From NCBI GenBank assembly GCA_003586115.2, contig QVOM02000103.1, forward strand, positions 8,773,059-8,837,058: 64,000 nt of DNA, written 5' to 3'. The position numbers and the translations under genes are program-made. Below, piece by piece: positions 22,417 to 34,460 of this stretch. The stretch comes from Salvator merianae. Lineage: Eukaryota > Chordata > Lepidosauria > Squamata > Teiidae. The notes beneath the pieces were generated by a model. The model was not told the DNA's origin and did no database searches. It worked only from the letters and a program-made list of their open reading frames with translations. Positions within the stretch are counted from its first letter, which is position 1. Every line of letters starts with the position of its first letter.

Positions 22417-24539
22417 ATTTTGCACCAAAGCCTATTCCAGAACTCCATCCTATGTGGATGCAGGGACATGGCCTTCCTGTTGACCACTCCAACTCCGTTG
22501 GTCTACCCAACACTGCCTCACTGAATAAAAAATTCAAATTTACTTGAAACTACATATGCATGGTAGGTTTGTAGTCTGGAAGAGCATCTAGATACAGCAT
22601 GTCAGATTGATAATTTATTACTTTCCAGGAGCAACTGATAAAATGAAGAAGTAACAGTTCCACAAAGGATGAATAATTTTTGCAGTAAGAAAGTTGTATT
22701 ATTTAATTGAACAAAAGCAGCATGATATAAAATACAAAATGTGCAAGAGTATTTTTTAATAAGAAAAAGGTGCATTCTTCCTTTGTTTCACTTCACAGAT
22801 TTATTTATTTATTTATTTATTTATTTAAATGAGCCAGGCTTTGATTTGCTGCATGAATTTTGCATTTGCTTCTGGTTAAATGGGATGCTGACTCTTCTTT
22901 CATTTGCGACCTCCCTGTGACACTGGCAACCATTTTTCTCTTGCCTCCTGCTACATAATATGACTGAGAAGTCATGCTCTCACCCTGAAGTGGTAGACAT
23001 GGCACCTTGACTGCCGAGTGAGATTTTCCCATGCTGAAAGCATCTGTCCCATTAATTTGGTTTGCAGGGGCCACAGACCCACTAGGAGCTGAATTGAGAG
23101 GGCTTCCCACATCTGCATGGTGCAGCTGATGCCGTGGAGGTAAGTGTGAGCATTCCCAACACCGCCCAGACTGAGCCAACATCTCTTCCAGCTGGCTTCT
23201 CTCCTACTGATTAATAATCCCAAGCAGTACTGAAAATACCTTTGGAGGAACAATCCCCAGTCTTAGACAAATCATAAATATTTTTGGTTCTCTTCAGAAC
23301 TTAGTCTTGGAGCAGTCATCTCTTTTAACTTGGAGATTCTTTCACACTATTGTCTTTGCTTCACTCACACTTTATTTTTAGGTATCCGTTGAAGAGTATA
23401 AAAAGTCAGAAGTGAAGTCACTTCCAGAACACATTTTTTTCAGTTCTGTGGATGTACAGGTTTTGTGAACCTGAGAAAGAAAAAGGAAATCTACCAATGA
23501 ACAGGAGGGAAATATGGTCTTTTGACTTCTTCACTAAGGGTGGGATTCACTTCCCAATAATTTGGGTGTGGTGTGAAATACTTTCCTATAGGCACAATAA
23601 ACACTGTTAAGTTTTCCCCAACCCCATACGACAAGCAGGAAACAAGAGCTACCCAATCCTAGTTTTCCCATTATTCATTACAGTGAAGATTTATAAATGA
23701 AAAAAAATTAGTCATAATAAAATATATAAATTAGTAAAAACAAATAAGACTTGAAAGGAGGCTGTTTCAAAAACTTTTCTTCCTTATCTTTTTAATTAAT
23801 GGTGTCTTAGTTATGCTTATCTTTCAATTTTAAAACACGTTAATATAAAAACTGTAGACGGCAAAGCATGATCTCAACTCTGGTATCTGTTGCAAATCAA
23901 AATGCAGTTCCATGAAATCAGTAGGAGGCATCTGAACTGTGCTTTGACTGGGTTTTATCTTGTCATTCATCAGCCACTGGTGCTTCAACATGGAGTTGTC
24001 CAGTGGCATGAGACAAACCTAGAAATGCCCAGAACTGGCACATGCCATTTCAGCAGCAACATCTGAAGTCCTGCTGCAGTGAATGTGTGATTTATTTTCA
24101 TCACAGATCAGCATAAATAGCTAAAACAAAGAACCAATAAAATTGAATTAATAACATTAAAAAATAAAAAAGCCCTTAGGGTGTATTTTACATGTAGTGG
24201 CACAGAATTTTCCCATAAGAGAAGTCACAGTAGGATCAGCAGAATATATGAAGGGTAGACAAGATGAACGAGGCTAGACAAGATGAACGAGGCTAGACAA
24301 GAAGGAAGACGGTAAAGAAAACTATAAACTAAATGAAACTAAAGAGACCTACAAAAAGAGTAGCTGAAAACCCAAGGAGATAAGTGGGAAAATAAACCAC
24401 TTTATGGCCAATACTATCCAGCAGAAACCTGACAGTACAAAAATGTGGCAATGGTTTTAAAAAGGAACACTGAAGAAAGGTTCAGTATCATAATTGCAGC
24501 CCAGGAAGAAGGATTTTGCACAAATGCCACTAGGACAAA
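22417..24539. other. No gene; (TTTA)n at 22801-22827 and a 19-bp tandem at 24256-24303
   Basis: A TTTA tetramer array and a 2.5-copy tandem of a 19-bp unit beginning TAGACAAGATGAACG are the only clear structures. The 22830-23280 portion has open minus-strand frames but no recognised motif. Confidence 0.5.
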
Positions 24540-25018
24540 GGGCCTGTTTGCACTTTTTGCTAGCAAGCATCAAGAACACTTGCTAGCAAAGTGCTTTTGC
24601 ACTTTGCAGAGGCCCAAGTGGCCAGGAGCAGCGTAGCACTGCTCCCAATCACTCCTACCTGTGAAGCACTAATTAGTGCTCCACAGTTTTACTGGGAGCT
24701 GATAGTCAGCTTCTGGTAAAGTGTATTTGCACTTACCATAGCTGCTGGGCTGCATGTGGCAATGGGGCCTACACCATCATCCAATTGTGCCTGTGCTATT
24801 GCCTGCACATGCCTGTACACTGAACAGTGCTGGCAGTCACCATGCCAGTGACTGGACACTTTCCAGCTACTATCATGGTAAAGAACCAGCAAGGCTGGTA
24901 GCCTGCTCGTAGTGCTGCCTACGGTCATGCAGTATGGATGGTGTCTGCTCTGGGTGATCAATTCCACCTTAGAATGGGACAATTATCCCAACCTAAGGTG
25001 GTAATTATAAAAACACCC
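24540..25018. mobile_element. TIR element, group A, with AAA target duplication
   Basis: The left end GGGCCTGTTTGCACTT, followed by the palindrome 'tgctagcaagcatcaagaacacttgctagca', and the right hairpin 'ttccaccttagaatgggacaattatcccaacctaaggtgg' before a diverged ACACCC end give full length (479 bp). AAA flanks both sides (24537-24539 and 25019-25021). It is non-coding. Confidence 0.78.
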
Positions 25019-25965
25019 AAAGATTGAATAATCACATGGCAATAGCAAATTCCATTTTTGTAAAGAGATTGAAGGAATAGTGTAATACTCACTCTGCACA
25101 ACCAATCATAAAGAAAGGAGTGATAAAGTGGAAACTGAACTACTGGAAGATCAATAAGAAGTATAATTGTTGAGATCACCATTCACAGTTCCAGAATTAA
25201 GAATACAGAGACTTGACTTGTAGCAATGTTTATGAACATTTATTCATAAAAGAGCACACAAAAAATAGTACCAGAACCAGATATATCCCTCAACATTTTC
25301 CCACCATATGGCATGGACAATCCTTGCATCATACCCCCAAGTTAACTCCCCATTTTTTCTCAGGCTCCATGCAGTCTTTAGACAACATCAGCTCCAATTA
25401 TTTCCCAACTGTTATATGCTTATCTCTACAGCAAAGGAAAAGCAGAGCCAGTGAAATATGGAAGTGGGCATGGCCTGGTATTACAGAGCTTCAAATATGG
25501 CAGTACAGTGGCCAAGCTGGTATTATGCCTCCTCCCAAGTGAGACATCTGTCTCAGATGGTAGGACAGAAATAGCTAGGGCAGTGAAAGAAGACAAGGGA
25601 CAAGGCTTGTCAGGAAAGTGAATGTGAAAAGCATGAAACAAAAATTTGCATTCACATCTTCAGCCTCAATTCAAGAATGCTCAAATGAAGGGTGGCACAA
25701 GTATAAAAATTTGTCAAAGGAAACATGAGATTCCAAGATACCAGAAATTTCAAAATGTCCCTTTTCCTATATCATGGCAGGAAGTGGGGAAAGTGTGGTT
25801 CTTTCTGCAGAAGACTGCAGTGAAAACAGGATGAATTTTCATACATTTGGGTAAGTTGAGGTGGAAAGCAACTGGATTAATTTGAGCTACCACTTTAAAA
25901 AGGTCAATGAAATGGTAGTCTAATTTCATGGAGGGTTGAAGGGATTGATGGTGATGAGTGAACAA

Positions 25966-26474
25966 GGGGTCTGTTCGCACTTCTGACAGTATAATGCTCT
26001 AACTAGCACGGTTCGGGCCAGTTGGGTTTGGGTACAGAGAGGGGTCTTCACACCTGTCAGCACTAGACCACTCCCCAAGCCAACCAGCACTGGACACAGT
26101 GTGAATGGGAGTGCATTGGTTCAGTAACTGTGTTTGAACCCAGCAGGTCTGTGTTCAAACCTGTGTTTGAAAAGGCCACCAGAGTCCAGACCCCAAGGTA
26201 TGAACTGGGGTGCAAACTGGCAGACTGTGCCTGTGTGGCCCTGCCAACCCTGCCCACCGCCATTTTGAACCCAGAAATGGTGTGAACGCATCTTCCCTGA
26301 TCTTCATCTGATCAGGTCGGGTTGGAGACTACAATTTAGTTGATCACAGCTGGTTGGATTCAGGTAAGCATCAGGTGGGCTTCAGTAGATTTCGGGTCAG
26401 CTGGGGCTGTTCACAAGTGTGGATCCTGTGTTCTAGCGAGTGTCCTGAAATGTACCATTTGCTAAATGCGAACA
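25966..26474. mobile_element. TIR element inserted in gypsy integrase region
   Basis: The left end GGGGTCTGTTCGCACTT and the inverse of GGGGCCTGTTCGCATTT at the right are the group A termini. The body, with repeats of 'cagtgtgaatgggagtg' and 'gtgtttgaacc' text, is its own subfamily, sharing the stretch 'gatcaggt...tcaggtgggcttc.gt.gattt' with 35453-35912. No convincing target duplication is seen. Gypsy coding sequence lies on both sides. Confidence 0.7.
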
Positions 26475-27036
26475 GGCCCCTGTATACCAAATCTTCACTC
26501 TGCACAACCCTCAGAACTTGTCTGCAGCAGTTGAAGGCTGGCTTGAAGCTCAACCCAAAGGAAGTTAGTAAAGTTCACCCAAGCAATGACAGAGGAAGGG
26601 GCCATTGGATTGCCAGACAAGGTAGAAAGAACATTTAGATTGGTGCATACATTGTCTTGAATGAGGAGACCTGTAGGGAGGAATGTATAAAGTTATTATA
26701 AGCAAATTCAGTCAAAGGTACATATGTGGACCAAATCTTCTGTTCAAAATTAGTTAAGAAATGGAGATATTATTCAAGAATGTGATTCAGCCATTCAGTC
26801 AATATACAGAGGGGAGGTGAAAGACTTTCAAAATTCCACTGTCATTTCCATCCCTCTGTCAGTGATGATTCAAGAAGGCACCCTGTGAAGCTTAAAAATA
26901 TGTTCCATAAACAGTTTGGCTAATTGGGGCATTGAAAGTATTTCTTCGTAGGGAAAAAATATGCCACATAAGAGAAATTATCAAAAACTGCCCAGGTAAC
27001 TGTAAATCCAGAGGAAGCAGGGAGGTCAGTGATATC

Positions 27037-27637
27037 GGGCCTTTTCGTACTGAGCCTGGTAGACCGTTCCCAGTAGTCGGCTTCGAACCGGAGAGGTTGG
27101 GGAACGCTCGGTGCCATTCGCACTCCCGGCCAGAGGAACGAACCTGAAGCCGACCAGCAGAGGGAACAGTGCAAATGGTAGCCGCTAGTTCGGTACCCTC
27201 TTCGCACCCGCTTCGTACCCGCTTCGCACCCACTTCGTACCCAGAGGGCTGGTTACAAAGCCGGCTTCGTAACGGCAGCTCGGCTGCCAAGCCGAAAGGG
27301 CTATCCCGGGTACGAAGTATCGTACTAGGTTACGAAGCAGCGGAGCGGGGTACAGAAATTTCGCACCCCGGATGCGAAGCAGCGGACCGCGCATGGGTAG
27401 CCGCGCCAGCCACGCCCAACACCGAGGCAAACAGTGTGAAAGCACCGTGCCCAATCTTCCCTCCATCGCGCAGGTTGGGATGAAGACATCTTTTTTGTTG
27501 TCTTGCCTTATCCAGCTTTGGGTTCGAATCGGGTACGGAGTGGTTCGGTTCGGATGAGGCGTGCGCCCGCGGCAATGCGAAAGCTCCATTCTAGCGAACG
27601 GACAAGAACGGTCTACCGCTACAGTGCGAAAAGGCCC
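27037..27637. mobile_element. CpG-rich 601-bp TIR element, with ATC target duplication
   Basis: It begins GGGCCTTTTCGTACTGAGC and ends with the inverse of GGGCCTTTTCGCACTGTAGC, with longer subterminal pairing through GGTAGACCGTTC / GAACGGTCTACC. ATC flanks both sides (27034-27036 and 27638-27640). The body is GC-rich with many CpGs and short 'cttcgcaccc/cttcgtaccc' tandems at about 27198-27245. It interrupts the gypsy integrase between the zinc finger and the core. The long ORFs inside are an effect of high GC content. Confidence 0.85.
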
Positions 27638-28570
27638 ATCCATTGATAGGGCTTTCCTTAGGCAAGAAGGAGTAGGAAGAGGTTGCAATAGAACCATTTT
27701 GAATGTGGTGCAAACAGGACAGGATTAGATGTATCTTTCAATGTTTTTAAGCATGCCAGGTTACCAATACATCTTTTTCAAAGTCAGAAAAAGCTTTATG
27801 AAACTGAAGTGACCAGTAGCGTTTTCTTGATGAAACAGTAGAACACTGGAAAATACATAGTTCGTCCTGTAATAGGTTTGACTGTTTGAAGCTGTTATGG
27901 CCAACCCTAATTGATGTGGAAAAAGAACAGTGAAATTCTGAGAAGGTTCAGAGGCACGGTATTGGGCCTAACAAGAGAGAGCATTAAGTAGACAGTTTTT
28001 GTCTCCCTTGATGTACTTAAGAATGAAATCAAAATGAGTGAAGAATTCAGCCCAACAGAGCTGATGTGGTGAGAGTTTGTTCAGAATCTGAAGTACATGT
28101 ACATTTTTGTGATCTGTCCAAACTTCAAAGGATTGTTGTGCAACTTCCAAGAATTGTCTCCAGCAGGATAAACAATACTTGGCACTCAGTAACTCACAAT
28201 CCCATATCGGATAATTTTGTTCCACAGGGGTTAAATGGTAGGAGACAAATGTGCAAGGGCGTAGTTTCCCAGTTTTAGGTTCAGATTGAAGCAACACCCC
28301 TCCTAAAATCATTTGCAACACTCTGGACAACAGATTGTGTTGGATCTGGATGTTTCACAATAATGTCATGGACAAACAGAACCCTGAGATTCTCAAATGC
28401 AGCATGGCATTCTTAGTCCATTAAAACTTAGAGGAGTGATCCTTTTATGTTTGCCAGATCTGGATGCTTAACTGCCTTTGACCAATTTTATAATTAATTC
28501 TGCAGTGTCAGCAAACCCAAGAGTGAACTTGCAATAGAAATTGGCAAAGCCAAGGAAGCTTTGCACCTTC

Positions 28571-28576
<6 letters not shown>

Positions 28577-28608
<32 letters not shown>
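28577..28608. repeat. (GT)n microsatellite
   Basis: About 32 bp of GT dinucleotides inside the gypsy fragment. Confidence 0.97.
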
Positions 28609-28611
<3 letters not shown>

Positions 28612-28812
28612 ACCAATCTTAGATAGATGCTACTTTGTTGGGGTCCATTTAAATGCTTTTGTCTGAGATTCAATCCAGTTTGCTAAGGTGGAACTCTCAT
28701 TTCGAAAGTTAGCATATGGTTTGTGCTCTCTGAGTCTGTCAAGGACTGCCTGTACATGATCCATGAACCATATCAGATGAAAATATCATGAGATCATTAA
28801 GATAATACATTG

Positions 28813-29621
28813 GGGGGATTTTGGTGAGGGAAATGGTGGATTGGTGTCTCTGGGAGCTTTCCCCAGAAGTTCTCCTTAGAGGAATATTTGACAGCAGATT
28901 GGCAGTGAGGAAGCAATTTCCAGCCACCCCAAAGACCTCCCCCTGGACAAGGTGGGAGTGAAGGGATTGCCCACTTGAGCTTTGGAAAGTTTAGTGGCAG
29001 AGAAAAATCAAGGATTGCTATAATCACCTAGCTGCCTAAGTAAGCCTAGCTGACATAGGCACAATATGGGTCACTCTTATTATTTTTCATTCACTTTTAA
29101 GTATACCTGCTATAAAGCTAAAGAGTGATCTCTCTTTTGATGATTTGATTGAAAGACTCCAATGAGTTATCTCCTTTTGTTATTCAAGAAAGAGGGAGGA
29201 AAAAGTTTAAATAAAAGACCTAATTGCCACAGCAGAAAGCTAAAGTTTTTTCTTTGCACATGTTAAATTTTTTAAATGTAATTGTTTTAAAATGATACTG
29301 TAATTCTTATTTGTGTAATAATCATCTATGCTGGTCAAGGACTGAAAAAATTAATTTTAATGCTTTCAATTCAGGTTCTAACATGGAGAAGGTATGTCCT
29401 GCTGGAAGCTCCATTCCCAGTCAAACAAACAGTGTGGAGGCAGGGCATTAGCTTCCACCTCTTCAAATATTTCAGCATAGTTCTCATACTTCATAGGCAA
29501 TTGGTAGGTAGGTTGCCTGTGTGCAGTAGTGCAGTGTGGTTTTCTGTCATCTCTGACAAAGATGTTTAAGACTGTTTCTGTGAACTCTTTACAGTCACAA
29601 AGGACTGTACATTTATAAGAG
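28813..29621. other. No gene recognised
   Basis: AT-rich sequence between the gypsy fragment and a LINE 3' end. Open frames exist but none resembles a known protein. Confidence 0.4.
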
Positions 29622-30238
29622 GCATAAGAATATAAGAGTGCTGGATCAGGCCACTGCCCATCTAGTCTAGTATCCTGTTACACACAATGGTCCACCAATT
29701 GCTTCTGGGCACTCTCAAGTAGAAGACAAAGGTAATACCTTCACCATCTCTCAACACCCTACAAATGGCCGTTAAAGAAATCCTGACTGTCTCTCCAACC
29801 TGGTGACAGGAATCAAATCTAGTAGCCATTGATACATCTGCTCTGCATGAATTTGTCTAATCTTTTCTTAGAGCTATCCAAGCTAGTAAACATTACCATC
29901 ACCTCAAGTAATAAATTCCATAGAACAATAACCTGTTGCATTAAAAAATAATTCCCCTTGTCAGTCCTCACTTTCCTGCCCAACATTCTCATAATTCTAG
30001 TGTTAGATGATAAAGATTTTTTCTCTGTCTACCTTTTCCACACTATTCATGATTTTATAAGCTTCAGTGAGATCTCCTCTTAAATGCTGTCTTTCAAGGC
30101 TAAAAAAGCCTAGATGTTGCAGTCTGATTTCATAAGGGAGGTATTCGCACCCCCTGATCATTTTGTTTCCCTTCTTCTGCACTTTTTCCAGTTCCACTAT
30201 ATCCTTTCTGAGTTGTGGTGGCCAGAATTGTAAACAAT
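29622..30238 (-). mobile_element. CR1-like LINE, 3' end
   Basis: The minus strand encodes LQFWPPQLRKDIVELEKVQK, then HLGFFSLERQHLRGDL and an EAYKIMN block, the post-RT region of CR1-clade ORF2. The 3' UTR contains the reptile-wide 'ctagactagatgggcagtggcctgatccagca' segment and ends in TTCTTATG-like text near 29622. The 180-bp group C element sits at its 5' border. Confidence 0.75.
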
Positions 30239-30418
30239 GGCCCTTTCTGCACTTGTCCTTGTTGTGGATTATATCCCAGAATAGGAACCTGCTATCCACA
30301 TGCTAGGGCAAACTATGAAAAGTCTTGCCCAGGGCCTACCATAGTCTGCATTAGCATGCAGATGGCAGGTCCCTAATCTGAGATATAATCTGGAATAAGT
30401 CCAAGTGCAGAAAGGGCC
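30239..30418. mobile_element. 180-bp TIR element, group C, with AAT target duplication
   Basis: The ends GGCCCTTTCTGCACTTGTCC and the inverse of GGCCCTTTCTGCACTTGGAC are flanked by AAT (30236-30238 and 30419-30421). The body has the inverted 'tatatcccagaatag' and 'tgagatataatctggaata' arms and is a full-length match in layout to 18295-18474. Both are exactly 180 bp. Confidence 0.85.
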
Positions 30419-30539
30419 AATGTTGCACATGTACAATATATTTATATAGAGACATAATGATACTTACAGGTCTATATTCTTTTCTATTGAGTTTGCTTTT
30501 TCACTGCTGTTGCACAATGAGCAAAAGCAGAAAGACTGA

Positions 30540-31440
30540 TGAGTAATGTAAGCCAACAGGTATGATCTGATCAAATATATAGGGGAACATGGTAACACAG
30601 TTGCCAACCTTATACTATTCCCTTCCCCAAGTGAGGCATCCCTACCAAAGGTGAAGCCAATTGGCTGAGGGAGAAAGAGAAGGATTCAGACCAGGATTAT
30701 CAGGGAAATTAGAAGGATACAAAGCAAACATTTAACATTAAAATCATCAGCATCAACTCGGGAGTATACAGAGACATGGTAATCCACCCAATGAACCAAA
30801 TACTACATGTGGTCTCATGAGATCCTGGAATCCAGAATATGAGAGTGTTCATGTTCTCCAATCATGACAGGAGTGGGAGGTGAGGAAGAGGAACAAAGAG
30901 GGGATGAATAAAGCTCCTTGTTCAGGAGACTATAATGAAAGACAAGGTGAATCTTCATATGTTTAGGGAGTTTAAGGGGAAAAAGCAACAGGGTTAATTT
31001 GTTCAATGACTGAAAAGGCCAATAAAGGGGTTGTCCAATTTTTGGAAGAACAAAGAGATTTGAGTTGATAAGTAAAGAAGTATACAGAATCACCTACAGA
31101 AATTTCAGAGCAAGGGGAACAGGATTTATCAGCTGAAGTTTTTTGAGCCTATCTGGCAAATTTCAAGCTGAATTACAGCTCTGACCAAAGGGAAGCAGCA
31201 GCATTGGCCCAATCAGAAACAGAATTAGGAGCATCAGGAGAAAGAAGCAAGGAAAGACAAATAGGTTCCATGAACCAATTTAAATGGAGTAACCTGTAAG
31301 GAGGAATGAACAGAGTTATTATAAGCAAATTCAGCTAATGGTGAATATGTAGACCAATAATTTTGTTGAAAATTAGTAAAACAATCTAAGTATTATTCCA
31401 GAGTCCAATTGATACATTCAGTAGCTACATCAGTCTGCAT
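30540..31440 (-). mobile_element. Second Ty3/gypsy fragment (integrase C-terminal half)
   Basis: The minus strand shows LAEFAYNNSVHSSLQVTPF at about 31300-31350 and, downstream, LLFPLKLPKHMKIHLVF at about 30940-30990. These match the integrase end and post-integrase block of the copy at 25200-28812. Flanking text ('ccccaagtgaggcatccct') is also shared with 25530, so the two belong to one family. It is broken by stops. Confidence 0.8.
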
Positions 31441-31899
31441 ATATGTGCATATATGTACATATATGTGTGTGTGAACCTATATAGGAATATATATTAGTCC
31501 TATATTATAGTTCTCTGTATGTCTCCTTGCAGTTTTACTTATTTTATTAAACATTAATACTTATTATAGTAACTCCTCACAACCCCCTTTAACCCAAACA
31601 AGTGGGGAAGGGAGATAAGGAGAGAAAAAAAGAAGAAAGAAGAAAAAACATGAGTATCATCCTTATGGCTCCTACTGTACTATTATTAACTGTTAACTAT
31701 CCTAGACTGAACTAATAATCCTATTATTTCCCAATTGTCTTTCCCTCATTTTCTCTTGATCTTCCTTTTTTTTTTCCTCAGTAGTACTTATGGCCTTTTG
31801 TTAAACTAATTACTTATACAGAATTTCAGTTATTTTTTCCATTTTGCTAGGTTACAAGCTTCTTTGGTCTGAGTTTCATTGTTTGCTAGTGCATTTGAA
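31441..31899. other. No gene; AT-rich
   Basis: Low-complexity AT-rich DNA with 'atatgtgcatatatgtacatatatgtgtgtg' at its start and purine-rich runs. No feature is supported. Confidence 0.4.
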
Positions 31900-32597
31900 T
31901 TAAACTTTCTGAATGTTCAGGATTTGTGTTTGCTGCTGCTTAATAGTGCACTTTTCTATCCGAGTTGCTAGTTCTGTATTGTTTAGAATGGCAGCACAAA
32001 TATCTTTCACCTCCTCTGACATATTTGCTCTTAATTGTTTTCCATGTGCAGTGTCGATCAAGCTACATGGGTAGTCCCAACAGTAAATTTTCCAGCCTGC
32101 TGAAGGTTTTCTTTTGCTTATTATTTCAGCCAGGAGATCCTGATATACCTACACTTTCTGGTTGTCGAACAAAATTTCTTCCAATTTTGGCACAGTCTGA
32201 TAGACAAGGGTTTTTTTGTGTGTGAAAGTCTCAAAAGAGACAATTACATCTCTCAGTAGTTTAGAACCATCAGTGTGACTTCATTGTATATCATCTACTT
32301 CAACTGCAGTGTTTGAGATCATCTGCTTCTATTAAAATTTCTTTTAGATTATAATTTTGTTCCATTCCTTCTTTCAAGCCCCTCAATCTGAAGTTGGGAC
32401 ATCAGGTCTGAACCTGTAAATTAAACTCCTGGTTATTGAAAGTCCATATCTCCCCCATTAGTTCTTCCACTTCATTTTTATTTTCCATTGGTAAATTTAA
32501 GATGGGAGAAGCAATTTCCTGAGTTTCTTCAACTTTACCAGGTAAAGCTTGATATTTATCATTCAAGTCCTTTATAACATTTTCAAAATTGAGTTTA
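31900..32597 (-). mobile_element. L1-like LINE ORF1 fragment
   Basis: Minus-strand frames give FENVIKDLNDKYQALPGKVE and ENKNEVEELMG, then PNFRLRGLKEGMEQN. This layout (a heptad-like helix followed by 'RR.NLRLRGIPEG.E') is the junction of coiled coil and RRM in L1 ORF1 proteins. The sequence is decayed. A group A element sits against its upstream end at 32598. Confidence 0.6.
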
Positions 32598-32949
32598 CAG
32601 CCTGAAACTGGGCTTCTAGAACTCACAGCGTGAATGCTGGCTGCCCACCATGAGAGTGGCCAAGCAAACGTATTGCTGCTGCCATCGTGACTGGGTATGT
32701 AGCACATGACTGCAGTCACAGTGTGCCACAATCTACAGCATTTGCATCCAGATGTAGGTGCATATGCTACATACTGCCAGCAGTCCAGCTGCTTCCAGTC
32801 CAGTTGTGGACAACGATTTAGTTGTCCACAGCTTGAAGAGATTGGGAGCATGTGTAGATGTTCCCAATTTCTATGGGCTTCATGAAATGCAGATGCACTG
32901 TGCTTGTGAGCATCTGGATGCTCACTAGCACTAAAATATGAACAGACCC
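32598..32949. mobile_element. TIR element, group A, 5'-truncated, next to L1 ORF1
   Basis: The right end 'ctcactagcactaaaatatgaacagaccc' with its subterminal palindrome (gagcatctggatgctc) and internal 'ttgtggacaacgatttagttgtccacagctt' are group A. The left end near 32598 lacks a clear terminus. Confidence 0.65.
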
Positions 32950-34054
32950 AACATCTCAATAAGAGAGGCATAATGCATATAACAATTTTATATTCAGGAA
33001 GCCATTTGTACAAGGAAAATGTATTAAACATTAAGAATGTGTGCTAACATTATGGGTTGCTATCTAACTGTAGTGCCTGAAGATGGAACCTGTCAGAGTT
33101 CTAGAACTGAAGGCCCTGCTCACTGGGAAGAAGAAAGGCTCCATATCAAGGGACTGTAATAAAAAAATAAATAAAAAATCAACATACACAAGAGCCCAGT
33201 ACTGCTGCAATTAAGGAGGGTGAATCTCAAATCTCCCTTCTGATTATGGGGCAGTGTCTGAGAGGCAGCAAGGAATAGGCTACATTCACACAACCTATAA
33301 AGTACTTGGGGGTTGGCAAGCAAGCAGGCTTGCACTCCATTGGTCCACAGACCACCCTAGAGGCATGGAAACTACTCTTGAAGTTGACCTAGCTGTAGAG
33401 TGACATAAATTTTCTTCCTTCTTCTCAGTGTGGAGTGATGGAAGTCAAGACCATCAACCTGGGCCCAGAAACCATTGTTGTATATGCTGTCATTTAAGCT
33501 GTAGTATGTTGGTTTATTGATAAGGATTAGAGTCAGTAATTGAAAGTACTCTCAACTGCCCTTCCCATTCCAGCTCTTTTAACTCAGAGAGAAAAATGAA
33601 TCCTTACACCTTCCCTGATAGTCCTTTCCTTCCCCATAATCCTGCTGGCATTGAGTTTCATTACAGTACATCAAAGAGTCAGCCATCACCTGACATAGAA
33701 AAGCAAGGTCCAATAATTAAACCAAAATGGATAGAGGGCAAGTCAAGATGAAGTCTGAAGACAACCCCAAGACCACCATGACAATGGCAGAGAGAGGAGG
33801 TGAATTAGTAGGTCAATTTCCACCCATGCTATTTTCACATTGGACCAAAATGGCCAACTTCTGGACTTTTCAATTTTCCGCTGAAAGGATTACAGAAGCC
33901 CTGATCTATTGTCAGGCCTGGTCCATTTAACAGACACTCCTCCTGCCACTATGGGAGATCCTATGTGCCTTGCCTCTAAGGCAGCTGTAATCATAGCTGT
34001 GTAGATACAATTAGAGATATCTGTTGCTTCATAGGGACCTAGGGCCCCAAGAAC
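32950..34054. other. No gene recognised
   Basis: About 1.1 kb of mixed composition. No coding, tandem or transposon signal is supported. Confidence 0.4.
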
Positions 34055-34184
34055 TTTGTCAATCAGGTAGCTCAAATTGGGAGCATCTGCAGATGCTCCC
34101 AAATGACAAGGCTTCCACAAAATGCAGATGAACTATATGAGTGAGTATCCAGACACTCACTAGCACTCAAGTGCAAACAGACCC
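34055..34184. mobile_element. TIR element end fragment, group A
   Basis: It contains 'gggagcatctgcagatgctccc' (a perfect palindrome core) and the right end 'gtatccagacactcactagcactcaagtgcaaacagaccc'. Confidence 0.65.
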
Positions 34185-34460
34185 ATGGTGCCTTATCTCA
34201 GTCCTCCATGTGGATCAGGATCCATATCTGGGCTATGAAGAGCATGCAGACATCATACTCCCTAGGCTGGAATACTGTAGGACACCCTTCTCAGTGGTGT
34301 TCCAGCAGAAGTGACACCAGAAGTGGCAATTTTCAACACCAGCAGTTGGGGCTGGGGCTGGGGCTGGGGCTGGGGCTGGGCAAGTTGTCCCAATGCAAAT
34401 GGATCTGTCCTACTCCAGCAGCAATCTAGCCCTGCATTCTTTATCCTGGGATTACAGAGG
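34185..34460. repeat. Unclassified repeat with (GGGGCT)n array
   Basis: About five GGGGCT hexamers lie at roughly 34348-34380. Surrounding text ('agaagtggcaa', 'ccagcagttgggg') resembles the unclassified repeats at 11800 and 21900. Confidence 0.5.

Larger units (their letters stand above)
25200..28812 (-). mobile_element. Ty3/gypsy LTR retrotransposon pol, broken by two TIR elements
   Basis: Read on the minus strand, domains come in the chromoviral-type order. RT active site region MYYLNDLMIFS lies at about 28770-28810 (YLDD changed to YLND). The RT tail FLGFANFY is near 28540 and the RNase H region (FEVWTDHKN) at 27968-28330. The integrase zinc-finger end (CPVC and LLQPLPTPS) is near 27660-27720, the integrase core (DITDLPASSGFTV and later LAEFAYNN-like text) at 26480-27036, and the C-terminal block (NPVAFHLNLPKCMKIHPVF) at about 25830-25900. 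Two TIR elements (25966-26474 and 27037-27637) split it. Stops and shifts are common. No LTR pair is evident, and the 5' part (gag, protease, early RT) is absent. Confidence 0.85.

Noticed and set aside
22817..23253. Overlapping 121- and 93-codon minus-strand ORFs as a gene
   Set aside because: No recognisable motif, no splice or promoter context, and the frames overlap as expected by chance.
27185..27697. A 170-codon ORF and partners on the opposite strand
   Set aside because: They lie in the CpG-rich TIR element, where stop codons are rare by composition; no domain is seen.
32402..33031. A 209-codon minus-strand ORF
   Set aside because: It fuses a group A transposon to an L1 ORF1 fragment by chance; the upstream half has no protein character.
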